Below are positions 25,696-34,562 of a DNA stretch of 64,000 nt, piece after piece; the stretch's first letter is position 1; the number at the start of each line of letters is the position of its first letter. The notes under the pieces are model-generated. The model searched no databases and was not told the origin of the DNA. It was given only the letters and a program-made list of their open reading frames with translations. Origin of the DNA: Polyangia bacterium (lineage in GTDB: Bacteria > Myxococcota_A > Polyangia > Fen-1088); contig DATATI010000079.1 in assembly GCA_036268875.1 (NCBI GenBank), forward strand, positions 1 to 64,000. Reading direction: 5' to 3'. A program made the translations under genes and the position numbers.

Positions 25696-27521
25696 CGCGA
25701 CGTCGCGGCTACGGCTTTGCCGTTCTGTTCGGCCTCGGCCTGCTGTGCAGCTTGCCGGCGCTGACGGCGGGTTTTTACGCTGACGATTATGTGCAGCTTA
25801 CCAAGCTGGAATCGCCGACGCCTCTTTCCGCGCGGCTTTCGTCGTTGTTCACGTTTTCCCCGGGCGGCGCGGCGACCAGCGATCTGATTGCCAGCGGCCA
25901 GCTGCCGTGGTGGACGTCGCCGCAGTTTCAGGTGCGGTTTTTTCGCCCGCTGTCGGCGGCGCTGATGATCGCCGACCACGCTCTGTTTGGTCTGCGGCCG
26001 CTGGGCTATCACCTGCACAACCTGCTGTGGTGGCTGCTGTGGCTGGCCGGGACCGCGCTGTTGTTCCGGCGCGTCCTGTCGCCGCCGCTGGCCTTGCTGG
26101 CGTTCGCGGTGTTCGCCGTCGACGACGCGCACTGGCTGCCCATCGGCTGGATCGCCGCGCGCAACGCGACGGTGGCGATGACCTGCGTGGTGTGGGGGCT
26201 ACTCGGGTACCTGCGCTACCGCGAGGAAGACTGGCGGCCGGGCATCGTTCTCGCCGTCGGGGCGTGGGCGCTGGGATTGCTGGCGGGCGAGGCGGCGGTG
26301 TCCGGTCTGATGTACGTCGTTGCTTATGAGTTGACGGCGGGCGGGTCCGGGCGCGATGGGTCACTCTGGCGGCGCGTGCGGTCCTTGGTGCCGGTCGGGA
26401 TCTTGCTGATCGGCTACGCGGCGCTTTATCGCCTGACCGGATCAGGTGTGCGCGGCTCGGGCGCGTACATCGATCCGGTTCGCGACGGCGCGGCGTTCTT
26501 GGGCGCAGCGGCGCAGCGCGTGCCGGCGCAGTTTGGCGCGCTGGTCTTTGGGGCGCCGCTGGATCTGTGGCTGCTGCCGCCGCTGCAGCCGATCTTGATC
26601 GCCATCGGCGTCGTCGCGGTGGTGGCCACCATGCCCTGGTTTCGGGCCACGGCGCGCGCCTTGCCGGCCCCGGATCAGCGCGGCGCGCGCTGGTTGGCCT
26701 GGGGCGCGGCACTTGGTCTGTTGCCGACCTCGGCGGGACTGCTGGGCGAGCGCTCGATCGCCGCGGCCAGCGTCGGCGGCGCGGTGCTGGTGGCGGCGCT
26801 GCTGCGGCAAACGAAAGCCTGGCAGCGCGCTTCGCGCTCGATCGCCGCGCCCGACGACAAATCGCTCCGGTCGCGCCGGCTGCGGCGGGTGGGGCTTTTC
26901 ATTGGGCTTTGGGCGCTGGCGCTTCCCAACCTGGTGCTGGCCGCGCCGTGGCTGGTGACGAAGCTGCTGTTCATGCGCTGGAACGGCCACCTCGTGGAAC
27001 ACGTGGCCGAGACCGCCGTCGCCGGGGCGGGGCCGGCTCGGCGAACGGTGTTGCTGTGGTCCGACGATGCGTTCGTTGGCTCGTACACGCCGATCGTCGC
27101 CCGTCTTGGCCATCCGGACGCGCTGCCTTCGTTTCGGGTCATGGCCATGGCGCCGGTGGATCTGGAGATCACGCGGGTCGCGCCCGACACGTTGGAGCTC
27201 GGGTGCGTGGGCGCGCCGCTTTTGGCCAGCGAATGGGAGCGGCTGTTCCGCACGCCGGCCCAGCCATTGGTGGCGGGAATGACGCTGCCGCTCGACGGCG
27301 TGACCGTCCGGGTGGTCGCGGACGTCGGCGGTCGTCCATCGCGGGTGCAATTTCGTTTCGTGGTTCCTCTTGACGATCCGTCGCTGCGTTTCCTGGAATG
27401 GCGCGGCCGGCGCCTGGTTTCCGCCGAATTACCGCCGCTTGGCCAGACGCGGCGTCTTTACCGCAGCCCGCCGCTGATCGCCGCCGACGACCACAACCGC
27501 CTATTAAATCATGGTCAATAG
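25683..27521 (+). CDS. Large polytopic membrane protein, GT-C/PMT-like
   Basis: After MKITPRRRG a first helix (FAVLFGLGLLCSLPALTAGF) is followed by YADDYVQLTK, an acidic first loop typical of protein O-mannosyltransferase/ArnT-like GT-C enzymes. RFFRPLSAALMIADHALFGL and GYHLHNLLWWLLWL, then HWLPIGWIAARNATVAM, match the family of poorly characterised glycosyltransferases with DUF-type names. About ten helices are followed by a soluble domain of some 140 residues. The stop is contained in the second half of the palindrome at 27515-27521. ATG 25683 was chosen; 25653 is less likely. Confidence 0.7.
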   Translation: MKITPRRRGYGFAVLFGLGLLCSLPALTAGFYADDYVQLTKLESPTPLSARLSSLFTFSPGGAATSDLIASGQLPWWTSPQFQVRFFRPLSAALMIADHALFGLRPLGYHLHNLLWWLLWLAGTALLFRRVLSPPLALLAFAVFAVDDAHWLPIGWIAARNATVAMTCVVWGLLGYLRYREEDWRPGIVLAVGAWALGLLAGEAAVSGLMYVVAYELTAGGSGRDGSLWRRVRSLVPVGILLIGYAALYRLTGSGVRGSGAYIDPVRDGAAFLGAAAQRVPAQFGALVFGAPLDLWLLPPLQPILIAIGVVAVVATMPWFRATARALPAPDQRGARWLAWGAALGLLPTSAGLLGERSIAAASVGGAVLVAALLRQTKAWQRASRSIAAPDDKSLRSRRLRRVGLFIGLWALALPNLVLAAPWLVTKLLFMRWNGHLVEHVAETAVAGAGPARRTVLLWSDDAFVGSYTPIVARLGHPDALPSFRVMAMAPVDLEITRVAPDTLELGCVGAPLLASEWERLFRTPAQPLVAGMTLPLDGVTVRVVADVGGRPSRVQFRFVVPLDDPSLRFLEWRGRRLVSAELPPLGQTRRLYRSPPLIAADDHNRLLNHGQ

Positions 27522-27530
27522 TTGTATAAA
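27501..27530 (+). promoter_or_regulatory. Palindromic operator and -10 element ahead of the GNAT/GH3 operon
   Basis: CTATTAA (27501-27507), 7 bp, then TCAATAG (27515-27521), followed 3 bp later by TATAAA (27525-27530). A poor -35 (TTAAAT, 27504-27509) lies within the left arm. The same palindrome with the same spacing occurs at 32642-32662 before the lipoprotein gene. It lies 43 bp upstream of the next start. A dimeric regulator is implied but not identified. Confidence 0.6.
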
Positions 27531-27572
27531 CGGGCGCAGGTCGCGCGACCTCGTGAGGGAGGGGAAGTTTCC

Positions 27573-28421
27573 ATGACCACGTCCGGTCGCAAGCTGTCGG
27601 CCCGTTACCGCCGGCTTCGTTCCATCTCGGTGGACGATATCAACGAGATGCACAAGCTGTTCTCGGCCTTTTACGAGAACGCCGACGCGCCGACGTTCCT
27701 GCGTGACCTGGCCAGGAAAGACGGAGCCATCATCGTCCGCGATCGGCAGACCAAACGGATCTGCGGGTTCACCACGATCAAGAAGGTCAGCCTGTGGGAC
27801 GGCCGCCGGCGGGCGGTGGGCGTGTTCAGCGGTGACACCGTCATGGAACCGTCGTGCTGGGGCGATCGCGCGCTGAAGGATGCCTTCGCTCGCCATCTGC
27901 TTTTCCTGTGGCTGACGTCGCCGGGCGTGCCGCTTTACTGGCTGTTGATCTCGAAGGGCTACAAGACGTACATGTTGCTGGCGAACAACTTCGTCAATTT
28001 TCATCCCCGCCCCGACGGCGGGCGCGATCCCCGGCTGGAACGTCTGGTGCATGACTACACCGACAAGCTGTTTCCAGGGAAATACGATCCGCGACGAGGG
28101 ATTCTGGATTTTGGCGCCGGCTCGCAGCGGCTGCGCGAGGACGTCGCGCCGATTACCCCGGAGATGCGGCTGCACAATCCGGTGATAAATTATTTCGAGC
28201 GCACCAATCCCGGCTGGCGCGTCGGGCACGAGCTGCCGTGCATCGCCGAGATCTCGATCTCGTTGTTGCGTCCGTACCTGTTCAAGGAACGGCTGAAGGC
28301 GGCAGCGTCAGCGTCGGCCGCGTCGCTGCCGCCAATCGCCGCGTCGTCCTCGCCTTCAGATGCCTGGTCGACGGTCGCCGACGAACCGGGGGACGGGCCG
28401 CTCTCGGTCGCCGAAAAATGA
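27573..28421 (+). CDS. GNAT-like protein of the GH3 locus
   Basis: The 282-residue protein carries LRSISVDDINEMHKLFSAFY, then DGAIIVRDRQTKRICGFTTI and VGVFSGDTVMEP, then PLYWLLISKGYKTYMLLANN. The layout (sensor helix, strand with self-description, then strand and helix) recalls GNAT acyltransferases, but no clean acetyl-CoA loop is visible, so the assignment is weak. The C-terminus is Ala/Ser-rich and disordered. GGGAGGGGAAG before ATG 27573 is a strong ribosome-binding site. The stop overlaps the GH3 gene start (ATGA). Confidence 0.55.
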   Translation: MTTSGRKLSARYRRLRSISVDDINEMHKLFSAFYENADAPTFLRDLARKDGAIIVRDRQTKRICGFTTIKKVSLWDGRRRAVGVFSGDTVMEPSCWGDRALKDAFARHLLFLWLTSPGVPLYWLLISKGYKTYMLLANNFVNFHPRPDGGRDPRLERLVHDYTDKLFPGKYDPRRGILDFGAGSQRLREDVAPITPEMRLHNPVINYFERTNPGWRVGHELPCIAEISISLLRPYLFKERLKAAASASAASLPPIAASSSPSDAWSTVADEPGDGPLSVAEK

Positions 28422-30097
28422 ACCCGCCGCAGGCGCGGCTAGCGCGGGGTGCCCGCTTGATCTCGCACGGTGCTGCGTTGCTGGCTTGCCGCCCCGCGGC
28501 CCGCGCCTTCGATCGCGCCTTGCGCGACATCGAAGGTACCCAGGCGCGCAACCTGCAGCGGATCATGGCCGGTATCGCCGGGACCGCTCAGGCGCAGCGT
28601 TTGCGGTTGCGGCCCGGCATTGGACCGGCTGACTTTCGCGCGCGGGTGCCCGAGGCCGCCTACGACGACGTGGCCGAATCGATCGACCGGCAACGCGGTG
28701 GCGCGCCCGGCGAGCTGACCGTCGAACCGTGCGCGCGCTATCAACCAACCAGCGGCTCCAGCGCGCGGGTGAAATGGATCCCGTACACGGCGGCCTTCCT
28801 GGCCGAGCTGGATGCGGCGATCTCGCCCTGGGGTTTTGATCTCTACCAAAGCACGCCGGCGGTTCGGCGCGGGCGTCACTACTGGTCGCTGTCGTGGTTG
28901 CCGACCAGCCTGCGCGCGGGCGCCCACGCCGCGCCCACGAACGTGAACGACGATCGACAGCTGTTGTCGCCGGTCAAGCGGGCGTTCACCGCGCTGACGG
29001 CGGCGGTGCCGCCCTGGGTGGCGACCACCGATTCGTCCGATGATTCGTTCTTCGCCACCACCTGCTTTCTGGCGGCGGCCGATGATCTGACCCTGCTGTC
29101 GGTGTGGAGCCCGACCTTCGCGCTCAACCTGCTCGAGCGTCTGACCGCCGACCGGGCGGCCATCGCCGACGTCCTGGAGCGCGGCGCCTGGGACGAAGCG
29201 CATGGGCATTTCACCGCGCCGGCGCCGCGCGCGTCGCGGGCGGCGGCGTTGTTGCGCGCGTGGTCCGGCGAAGAGGCGCCGGAATTTTTCCGCCAGCTCT
29301 GGCCATCACTGGCCCTGGTCAGCGCGTGGGACACGGCGGGCTCGGCGCGCTGGGCCGCCGCGCTGGCGGCGTTGCTTCCGCAGGCACGTTTTCAAGGCAA
29401 GGGTCTGTGGGCCACCGAGGGCGTCGTGACGATTCCGTACCGGGGCCGTTATCCGCTGGCCGTTCGCAGCCACTATTTTGAATTCGTCGATCTCGACAGC
29501 GGCCAGGCGTGCTTTGCCTGGGAATTGCGTCCCGGCCAGACGGTGCGGCCGCTCTTGACCACCGGCGGTGGTTTGCTGCGCTATCGACTGGAGGATCGCC
29601 TGCTGGTGCGCGATTTTCTGGGCGCCACGCCGTGCTTTGAATATCTCGGCCGACTGGCCGACGTGGATATGGTGGGCGAGAAGATGAGCCCGCAAGCGGC
29701 CCGCGCCGGCCTGGACGCGCTGGCCGGCCAGGACACCGCCTGTCGCCCGCTGAGCCTGCTGGCCGTCACGCCGCCCGGCACCGCGGAAAAGCCCCGCTAT
29801 GTGGCGCTGTGCGAAGGCGAGCGTTCGGTCGGCGCCGACGACGAGCGGCGGGGCGCCCTCCTCGATCGATCGCTGCGCGCCGTGTTTCATTACAACCTGG
29901 CCCGCGACCTGGGACAGCTGGCGGCGGCGTGCGTGCTGACGCTGGCCGATGCGCGCCGCCTATATGAAGACATCGGCGCTGCCCGGGGCATGATCAGCGG
30001 CAACATGAAGATCGAACCGCTTCTGCTTTGCGACGACGCGCGTTCCGCCGCGCTGGTCAGTGAACGAATCGCCGGCGCGATCGGCCGAGGGACGTAA
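28418..30097 (+). CDS. GH3-type acyl-adenylating enzyme
   Basis: TSGSSARVKWIPYT (residues 111-124) is the phosphate-binding loop of GH3/ANL adenylating enzymes (TSGTTxxxKxIPxT). LLSVWSPTFALNLLERL, then GLWATEGVVTIPY and YFEFVD are further GH3 signatures, and GGGLLRYRLEDRLLVRDFLG then FEYLGRLADVDMVGEKMS is the catalytic end (YRxxD...FxGR...GEK). GH3 enzymes activate a carboxylate as AMP ester and conjugate it to an amine. The sequence thus predicts amide or ester formation on an unknown acid. ATG 28418 overlaps the previous stop; the next start abuts its TAA. Confidence 0.85.
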   Translation: MNPPQARLARGARLISHGAALLACRPAARAFDRALRDIEGTQARNLQRIMAGIAGTAQAQRLRLRPGIGPADFRARVPEAAYDDVAESIDRQRGGAPGELTVEPCARYQPTSGSSARVKWIPYTAAFLAELDAAISPWGFDLYQSTPAVRRGRHYWSLSWLPTSLRAGAHAAPTNVNDDRQLLSPVKRAFTALTAAVPPWVATTDSSDDSFFATTCFLAAADDLTLLSVWSPTFALNLLERLTADRAAIADVLERGAWDEAHGHFTAPAPRASRAAALLRAWSGEEAPEFFRQLWPSLALVSAWDTAGSARWAAALAALLPQARFQGKGLWATEGVVTIPYRGRYPLAVRSHYFEFVDLDSGQACFAWELRPGQTVRPLLTTGGGLLRYRLEDRLLVRDFLGATPCFEYLGRLADVDMVGEKMSPQAARAGLDALAGQDTACRPLSLLAVTPPGTAEKPRYVALCEGERSVGADDERRGALLDRSLRAVFHYNLARDLGQLAAACVLTLADARRLYEDIGAARGMISGNMKIEPLLLCDDARSAALVSERIAGAIGRGT

Positions 30098-31291
30098 ATG
30101 GATCTCGCCTCGTACGTCGCGCGCTATCCGAATGTTCGCGTGGCCACCCGGGCCGACAACGAATTGATCCTGGGTTTTTACCGCACGCTGGGCATGCAGG
30201 GCGGCGGGTTCAACATCCTGTTCGTCAAGGATCCGGACTACTTTCGTTTCCTCGACTTTGAAAGCGCCGGCCACGCCGCCTGCGTGGTGCAGGACGACGA
30301 CGGCAAGGTCGAGGGCATGTTCGCCTTCGGCATCCGGCCTTGTTACGTCGACGGCCAGCCGACGCACGTGGTGCACGTCTCCGATCTGCGCTTCGCCTCC
30401 AGCCGCAAGCGCAAGAGCAAGTTCGACTGGAAGCTGATGGCCCGCGATCTCGTCGAGGAGCTGCCGCTGGTCGACGAGTTCAAGGGCGCCCGGCACCTGC
30501 TGGGCTCGTTCGTGATGGCCAACGCGAAAGCCCGCCAGGCCATCGCCTCGCAAAAGGCGCCGTTCGACATCAGCCCCATCGCCAACTATCAGATGGTCAG
30601 CTTGCTGGCGCGCAAGCCGCTGCAGTGGGCGGGCTGGCGGCGTTCGAAGGCGGCGCGAAAATGGCAGGTTTCGCGCGGGAGCGCCGACGATCGCGAGCCG
30701 CTGCGCGCGTTCCTCGATCGGCAAAACCGCCGCCGGGCCCTGGGCTACGTGTTCGCCGGGCCCGACGACGAGCTCGACCGGCGCCTGCGGGTCTGGGATC
30801 GCTTCAGCATGGAATCGTTCTTCGTCGCTCGGGCCGGCGACGGTGCGGACGCCGGCGCCATCGTCGGGTGCTTGGCGCCCTGGGATCTGTCGGCCGGGCG
30901 GCGGATCGTTCTCGACGCCTTCCCGCCGGTGCTGGCCGCCGCCGCCACCATGGTCCGTCCGTTCATGAAGAAGATTCCCCGTCCCGGGCAGCCACTGCGG
31001 ATCCTGTACGTGACCACCCAGGAGATCGCCCTTGATCTCGACGGCGGGCAGCGGGCTTCGGTTTTCTCGGCGCTGCTGGACGCGCTTTACGCCAGCGGTG
31101 TGGCCGACGATTTTCAGATGGTGGCCCTGTGCGATTACGACAACGACAGTTTCTTGCCGCAGATCGATCCCGGTTACTTCACCATGAAGACGCCGACCAT
31201 GCTTTACCAGCTGTGCCGGCGCGGAGAGACCAACGTCTTGCGAGAGGCCGAACTGCCGTGCCACGTGGGCCACGAGATGTGTCTGACCTAG
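30098..31291 (+). CDS. Second GNAT-like protein of the GH3 locus
   Basis: The 397-residue protein contains VRVATRADNELILGFYRTLG and FVKDPDYFRFLDFESAG, then AACVVQDDDGKVEGMFAFGI and THVVHVSDLRFASSRKRKSK. The last reads like a GNAT core with a basic loop where CoA would bind. A second half (RRALGYVFAGPDDELDRRLR...IVGCLAPWD) suggests a duplicated fold. There is no signal peptide. ATG directly abuts the GH3 stop and the end overlaps the next gene by 13 bp, so the four genes are one unit. It could transfer or recognise the GH3 product; function not known. Confidence 0.6.
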   Translation: MDLASYVARYPNVRVATRADNELILGFYRTLGMQGGGFNILFVKDPDYFRFLDFESAGHAACVVQDDDGKVEGMFAFGIRPCYVDGQPTHVVHVSDLRFASSRKRKSKFDWKLMARDLVEELPLVDEFKGARHLLGSFVMANAKARQAIASQKAPFDISPIANYQMVSLLARKPLQWAGWRRSKAARKWQVSRGSADDREPLRAFLDRQNRRRALGYVFAGPDDELDRRLRVWDRFSMESFFVARAGDGADAGAIVGCLAPWDLSAGRRIVLDAFPPVLAAAATMVRPFMKKIPRPGQPLRILYVTTQEIALDLDGGQRASVFSALLDALYASGVADDFQMVALCDYDNDSFLPQIDPGYFTMKTPTMLYQLCRRGETNVLREAELPCHVGHEMCLT

Positions 31292-32700
31292 CGCAGCCCC
31301 CGGCGCCGCCCGATCGGATCGGCCTGAACCGGTCCGAGCGCGTGTACCTGGCCCTGGAAGGCGTGGCCGGCGCCATCGGTCAGGTTCACGTGCTGCGTTT
31401 TCGCCAGCCCCACGCCGAGTCCGAGCTGCGCGCAGCCCTGCGCGAGCTGGTCCGCCTGTGCCCGCGGCTGCGATCGGTGATCGAACGGCGATTCTTCGGT
31501 GCTTGCCTGGCCGTGTTGCCCGACGGCGCGCGGGTCGATGAGCTCTTCCAGCAAGCGTTTCGATCACTGCCCATCGGCACCGACGAGGCGGCGGTGAACG
31601 CGTCGCTGAACGACCTGGTCAACGAACCGTTCGCCCTGGAGCAGGGTCTGCCGTGGCGGGTGTGCTTTCTCAGCGGCAAGGGGCCGCCGATCTTGATCGT
31701 CAGCCTTCACCACGTCGTGTGCGACGGGCGCGGGATGATCACGCTGCTGGAGAACCTTCTGCGCGGCCTCAACGGCCAGGGTCACCTTCCCATGCCGGTC
31801 GAGGACTCCAGCCTTTTGCCGGCCATCTGGCCCTTGCCGGTGCCGTCGCGGTCGGCCGTGCCGGGCCGCTTGCTCAGCCTGTGGCGATCGTACCGGCTGG
31901 AAAGGCGCTCCCACGCCCGCTGGAAAAATCAGCGCGCCCTGACCCTGGTGAAAAAGAAAGCGCGCTTTGGACCGACGGGCATCGTGCTGCACACCGCGCC
32001 GGCGTCTCTGGACGCGATCAAGGCGGCGGCCGAGGCGCGCGACTGCACGGTGACCGAGCTTTTGGTGGCGGCGCTGGGTACCAGCTTCGCGGGGCCGGCC
32101 TCGGGCGATCCGGCGGCGGTGGCCAGCGTGCGCCTGTCCGTCGATCTGCGGCCGTACTTTCCCGTCGGGCGCCGCCCGACGCTGGGCAATTACGTGGCCA
32201 GCGTGGTCGTGCACCTGACCAACAACGGCGATCGCGAGGTGGCGGTGGCGTCCGCGCGGGCGCAGCTGCGCGAGGCCCGGCGGCGCTTCGAGGCGCGGGA
32301 GATGAGCTATCCGTTGCTGCGCGCCGAGCTGGCGCCGCGGCTTTTGGGCCGCCGCCTGTACGGAGCGTGCGCGCGCTGGTTCAAGCGCCGAGGCTTCCTG
32401 CAAGACGTCACCTTGCACATCTCCAACCTGGGCAGCGTCGACCGGTTGAACCGCCACGGTGATCGGGCGCAGGCCGGCGCGCTGGCCTTCTTCACGCCGG
32501 CCCTGGGACCGTATGTGGGCTGCGTGGGCCTGGGCGGGTGCCTCTATCTCGGCGTCAGCTATCCGCGCAGCGAGGTCGATGAGGCCGCCATCAAGCAGGC
32601 GCTGATCGATTTTGACCGCCAGCTGGCGGCGCTGTGCGCAACTATTGAACGTAAGTCAATAGAGTCTATACTGGGCCGCGCGGCCGGGAGGCAAAGATGA
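31279..32700 (+). CDS. Condensation-domain-like acyltransferase (CAT superfamily)
   Basis: The active-site motif LIVSLHHVVCDGRGMITLLE (HHxxxDG, residues about 140-155) is diagnostic for the CAT/condensation/PapA/WS-DGAT superfamily. VTELLVAALGTSFAG, VRLSVDLRPYFPVGRRPTLG and DVTLHISNLGSVDRL follow the expected order. As a stand-alone enzyme it should make an ester or amide from an activated acyl donor. GTG 31279 is used because the frame has no better start, and it overlaps the previous gene by 13 bp. Last gene of the GH3 operon; its 3' end contains the promoter of the following lipoprotein gene. Confidence 0.8.
   Translation: MSDLAQPPAPPDRIGLNRSERVYLALEGVAGAIGQVHVLRFRQPHAESELRAALRELVRLCPRLRSVIERRFFGACLAVLPDGARVDELFQQAFRSLPIGTDEAAVNASLNDLVNEPFALEQGLPWRVCFLSGKGPPILIVSLHHVVCDGRGMITLLENLLRGLNGQGHLPMPVEDSSLLPAIWPLPVPSRSAVPGRLLSLWRSYRLERRSHARWKNQRALTLVKKKARFGPTGIVLHTAPASLDAIKAAAEARDCTVTELLVAALGTSFAGPASGDPAAVASVRLSVDLRPYFPVGRRPTLGNYVASVVVHLTNNGDREVAVASARAQLREARRRFEAREMSYPLLRAELAPRLLGRRLYGACARWFKRRGFLQDVTLHISNLGSVDRLNRHGDRAQAGALAFFTPALGPYVGCVGLGGCLYLGVSYPRSEVDEAAIKQALIDFDRQLAALCATIERKSIESILGRAAGRQR
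32642..32672 (+). promoter_or_regulatory. Promoter with palindromic operator for the downstream lipoprotein gene
   Basis: A sigma-70-like TTGAAC (32645-32650), 16-bp spacer and TATACT (32667-32672) lie in the end of the acyltransferase gene. The palindrome CTATTGA-N7-TCAATAG (32642-32662) is perfect and overlaps -35 and spacer, so a bound dimer would block RNA polymerase. The arrangement copies that at 27501. Confidence 0.7.
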
Positions 32701-33737
32701 CGATCTCGTTGAACAGCTACAAAGGACGGATGGCGGCGGTGATCGCCGTGTGCCTGGCGGCGGGATGCGGCGGGGGATCGTCGGGCGCGAACGGCAGCGG
32801 GGGCGGCAGCGCCATCGGCGGCAGCAGCGGCAGCGGCGGCAGCGGTGGATTAACGGGCAGCAGCGGCGGCGCCAGCGGCTCTGGCGGCAGCGTCAGTGGC
32901 AGCGGTGGCGCGCCGGCGGGTGGCGACGGCGGCGGCAACGACGACGGCGTACCCACCGGCACGGCCTGTCCGCCGAAGACCGCCTTCACGCTGGGCATCC
33001 ACATCGTCATCAACTTGAGCTGGGACGGGTCGCTCGGCGCCGCCGCGGGCTCGGGTGATTTTCATCTGTGGACGCTGGCCACGATGACCGCCAACGGTCC
33101 GGCCTTGACCGGCAACATCCAGGTCTGTGGGAACACGCTGCCGCCCTTGCCGCTGGCGGCGCTGATCGGCGGCGGAACCGTGCAACTGGAAATTTCGCAG
33201 ACGGCGTGGGACGTGCCGTCGGCGCCGAAGTTTCCCACCAGCGGTACGCTGGCCGACTGGACCACCGGCGCGGCCATCACCACCATGCCGACCATCGCTC
33301 TGGTCGGGCTGACCTTGCCCGATCCGGCGTCGGCGTGGCCGGCGTCTTACACCATGGTCAACGCCGTCGATGTTGATCAGGACGGCAACCCCGGGATCAC
33401 CGCCACGCCCAAGACCGGCGCTGGTTTCGTGCAGACGCCGGTGGCGTTGCCGCTGCTGGGCGTCGGCGCGCGGGCCGACAAGCTGTATTTGGCTTCCCGA
33501 ACCGGCGTGGCGTTGAGCGGCACCTTGACCTCGTGCACAGAACAGGCGGGCAATGCCACCATCACCTTCTTCGACAGTCACGTGGTCGGCTGTCACGTCA
33601 ACGGCGGCGCGGCTTGCACCGCCGATCAGATCAACTTTGTCGATACGAACCGCACCGCGTACACGAAGATGACCGGCACCTTCACCTCGCGCATTCTGGC
33701 CGACAGCGCCAGCTGCGCCGACGCCCGCGGACTTTAG
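32697..33737 (+). CDS. Secreted Gly/Ser-linker lipoprotein of unknown function
   Basis: A lipoprotein signal (AAVIAVCLAAGC) is followed by about 65 residues of Gly/Ser repeats. The globular domain begins at AFTLGIHIVINLSWDGSLGA; its strand-rich sequence contains FHLWTLATMTANGPALTGNI and conserved-looking cysteines (C at TSCTEQ, VGCHVNGGAACTADQ, SASCADARGL). I do not recognise the domain. It starts inside the end of the acyltransferase gene (ATGA) but has its own promoter with the shared palindrome, which ties it to the GH3 locus by regulation. Confidence 0.7.
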   Translation: MTISLNSYKGRMAAVIAVCLAAGCGGGSSGANGSGGGSAIGGSSGSGGSGGLTGSSGGASGSGGSVSGSGGAPAGGDGGGNDDGVPTGTACPPKTAFTLGIHIVINLSWDGSLGAAAGSGDFHLWTLATMTANGPALTGNIQVCGNTLPPLPLAALIGGGTVQLEISQTAWDVPSAPKFPTSGTLADWTTGAAITTMPTIALVGLTLPDPASAWPASYTMVNAVDVDQDGNPGITATPKTGAGFVQTPVALPLLGVGARADKLYLASRTGVALSGTLTSCTEQAGNATITFFDSHVVGCHVNGGAACTADQINFVDTNRTAYTKMTGTFTSRILADSASCADARGL

Positions 33738-33871
33738 CGGCGACCGCGCCGGCGCTGTGGCCGGCCGGCGCCCAAAAATGGCCTCGGTTCCGTACTTCCG
33801 ATAATCTTGCGCGCGCAGGGCGCCTGATTGCCCGGACGACGGCCGACAAACATTCGCTTACGAGGGGACCG

Positions 33872-34531
33872 ATGAAGTTTTTTTTGGATCGCCTGGCGAT
33901 TGGGTTGGGCACCGTGGCCCTGGCCTGGGCATTTTCTGCTTGTTCTTCTTCGTCGAAGAGCCCGGCCGCCGGTGGCGGCGGCGGTGGCGGCGCAGGAGCG
34001 GTCGGTGGCATCAGCGTCGGGCCTGCCGGCGGCACGGTGAACCAGGACGGCGTCACGCTGATCATCCCGCCGGGCGCGCTGGCGGGTGACACCACCATCG
34101 CGGTCTCGACCACGGCGGCGCCGGCGGGATACACGGTGGCGTCGGCGGCGTATCAGTTTGCCCCGGCGGGAACGACGTTTTCGCAGCCGGTGACGGTGAC
34201 CATCCCACTGACGATGACGGCGCCGGGGGCACATCTTTTCTGGTCAAACGCCGTCGGCGACTATGACGATCTGGGAGGCACGGTCAGTGGAACGACGTTG
34301 AGCGGACAGGTCATGCACTTCAGCGTCGGCTTTGCCGGCACGCCGGCGGTCGATGGTGGTGCGGTCATCGACGCGGCGGTGGATTCCGCGCGCACGGACG
34401 TCGCGCCGCCCGACGCTGGCGCCAGCGACGTGTCAACCACGGAGGCGGCCACCAGCGTCGACTCAGGCTTGCCGTCCGACAGCGGTGCCGTCGTCGATGC
34501 CGTCGTCGACTACGCGGACGAGGCCTCGTAA
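33872..34531 (+). CDS. Lipoprotein with ZU5-like domain
   Basis: The signal GTVALAWAFSAC is followed by a Gly-rich linker, then ISVGPAGGTVNQDGVTLIIP and PGALAGDTTIAVSTTAAPAG. This is the ZU5-type motif (xGGxVxxxGVxLxIPPGAL) found in bacterial surface proteins. PAGTTFSQPVTVTIPL continues the domain. The C-terminal 60 residues are Ala/Asp/Val-rich (DSARTDVAPPDAGASD) and probably disordered. GAGGGGACC precedes ATG 33872. ZU5 in eukaryotes mediates protein contacts; here it would face the outside of the membrane. Confidence 0.75.
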   Translation: MKFFLDRLAIGLGTVALAWAFSACSSSSKSPAAGGGGGGGAGAVGGISVGPAGGTVNQDGVTLIIPPGALAGDTTIAVSTTAAPAGYTVASAAYQFAPAGTTFSQPVTVTIPLTMTAPGAHLFWSNAVGDYDDLGGTVSGTTLSGQVMHFSVGFAGTPAVDGGAVIDAAVDSARTDVAPPDAGASDVSTTEAATSVDSGLPSDSGAVVDAVVDYADEAS

Positions 34532-34562
34532 GCGACCAATCGCGAACGGCGATCGCCGCCGG

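Noticed and set aside
28418-32700. Calling the GH3 locus an NRPS cluster
   Set aside because: No carrier-protein motif (GGxS) or A-T-C multidomain protein is present; only a stand-alone HHxxxDG enzyme.
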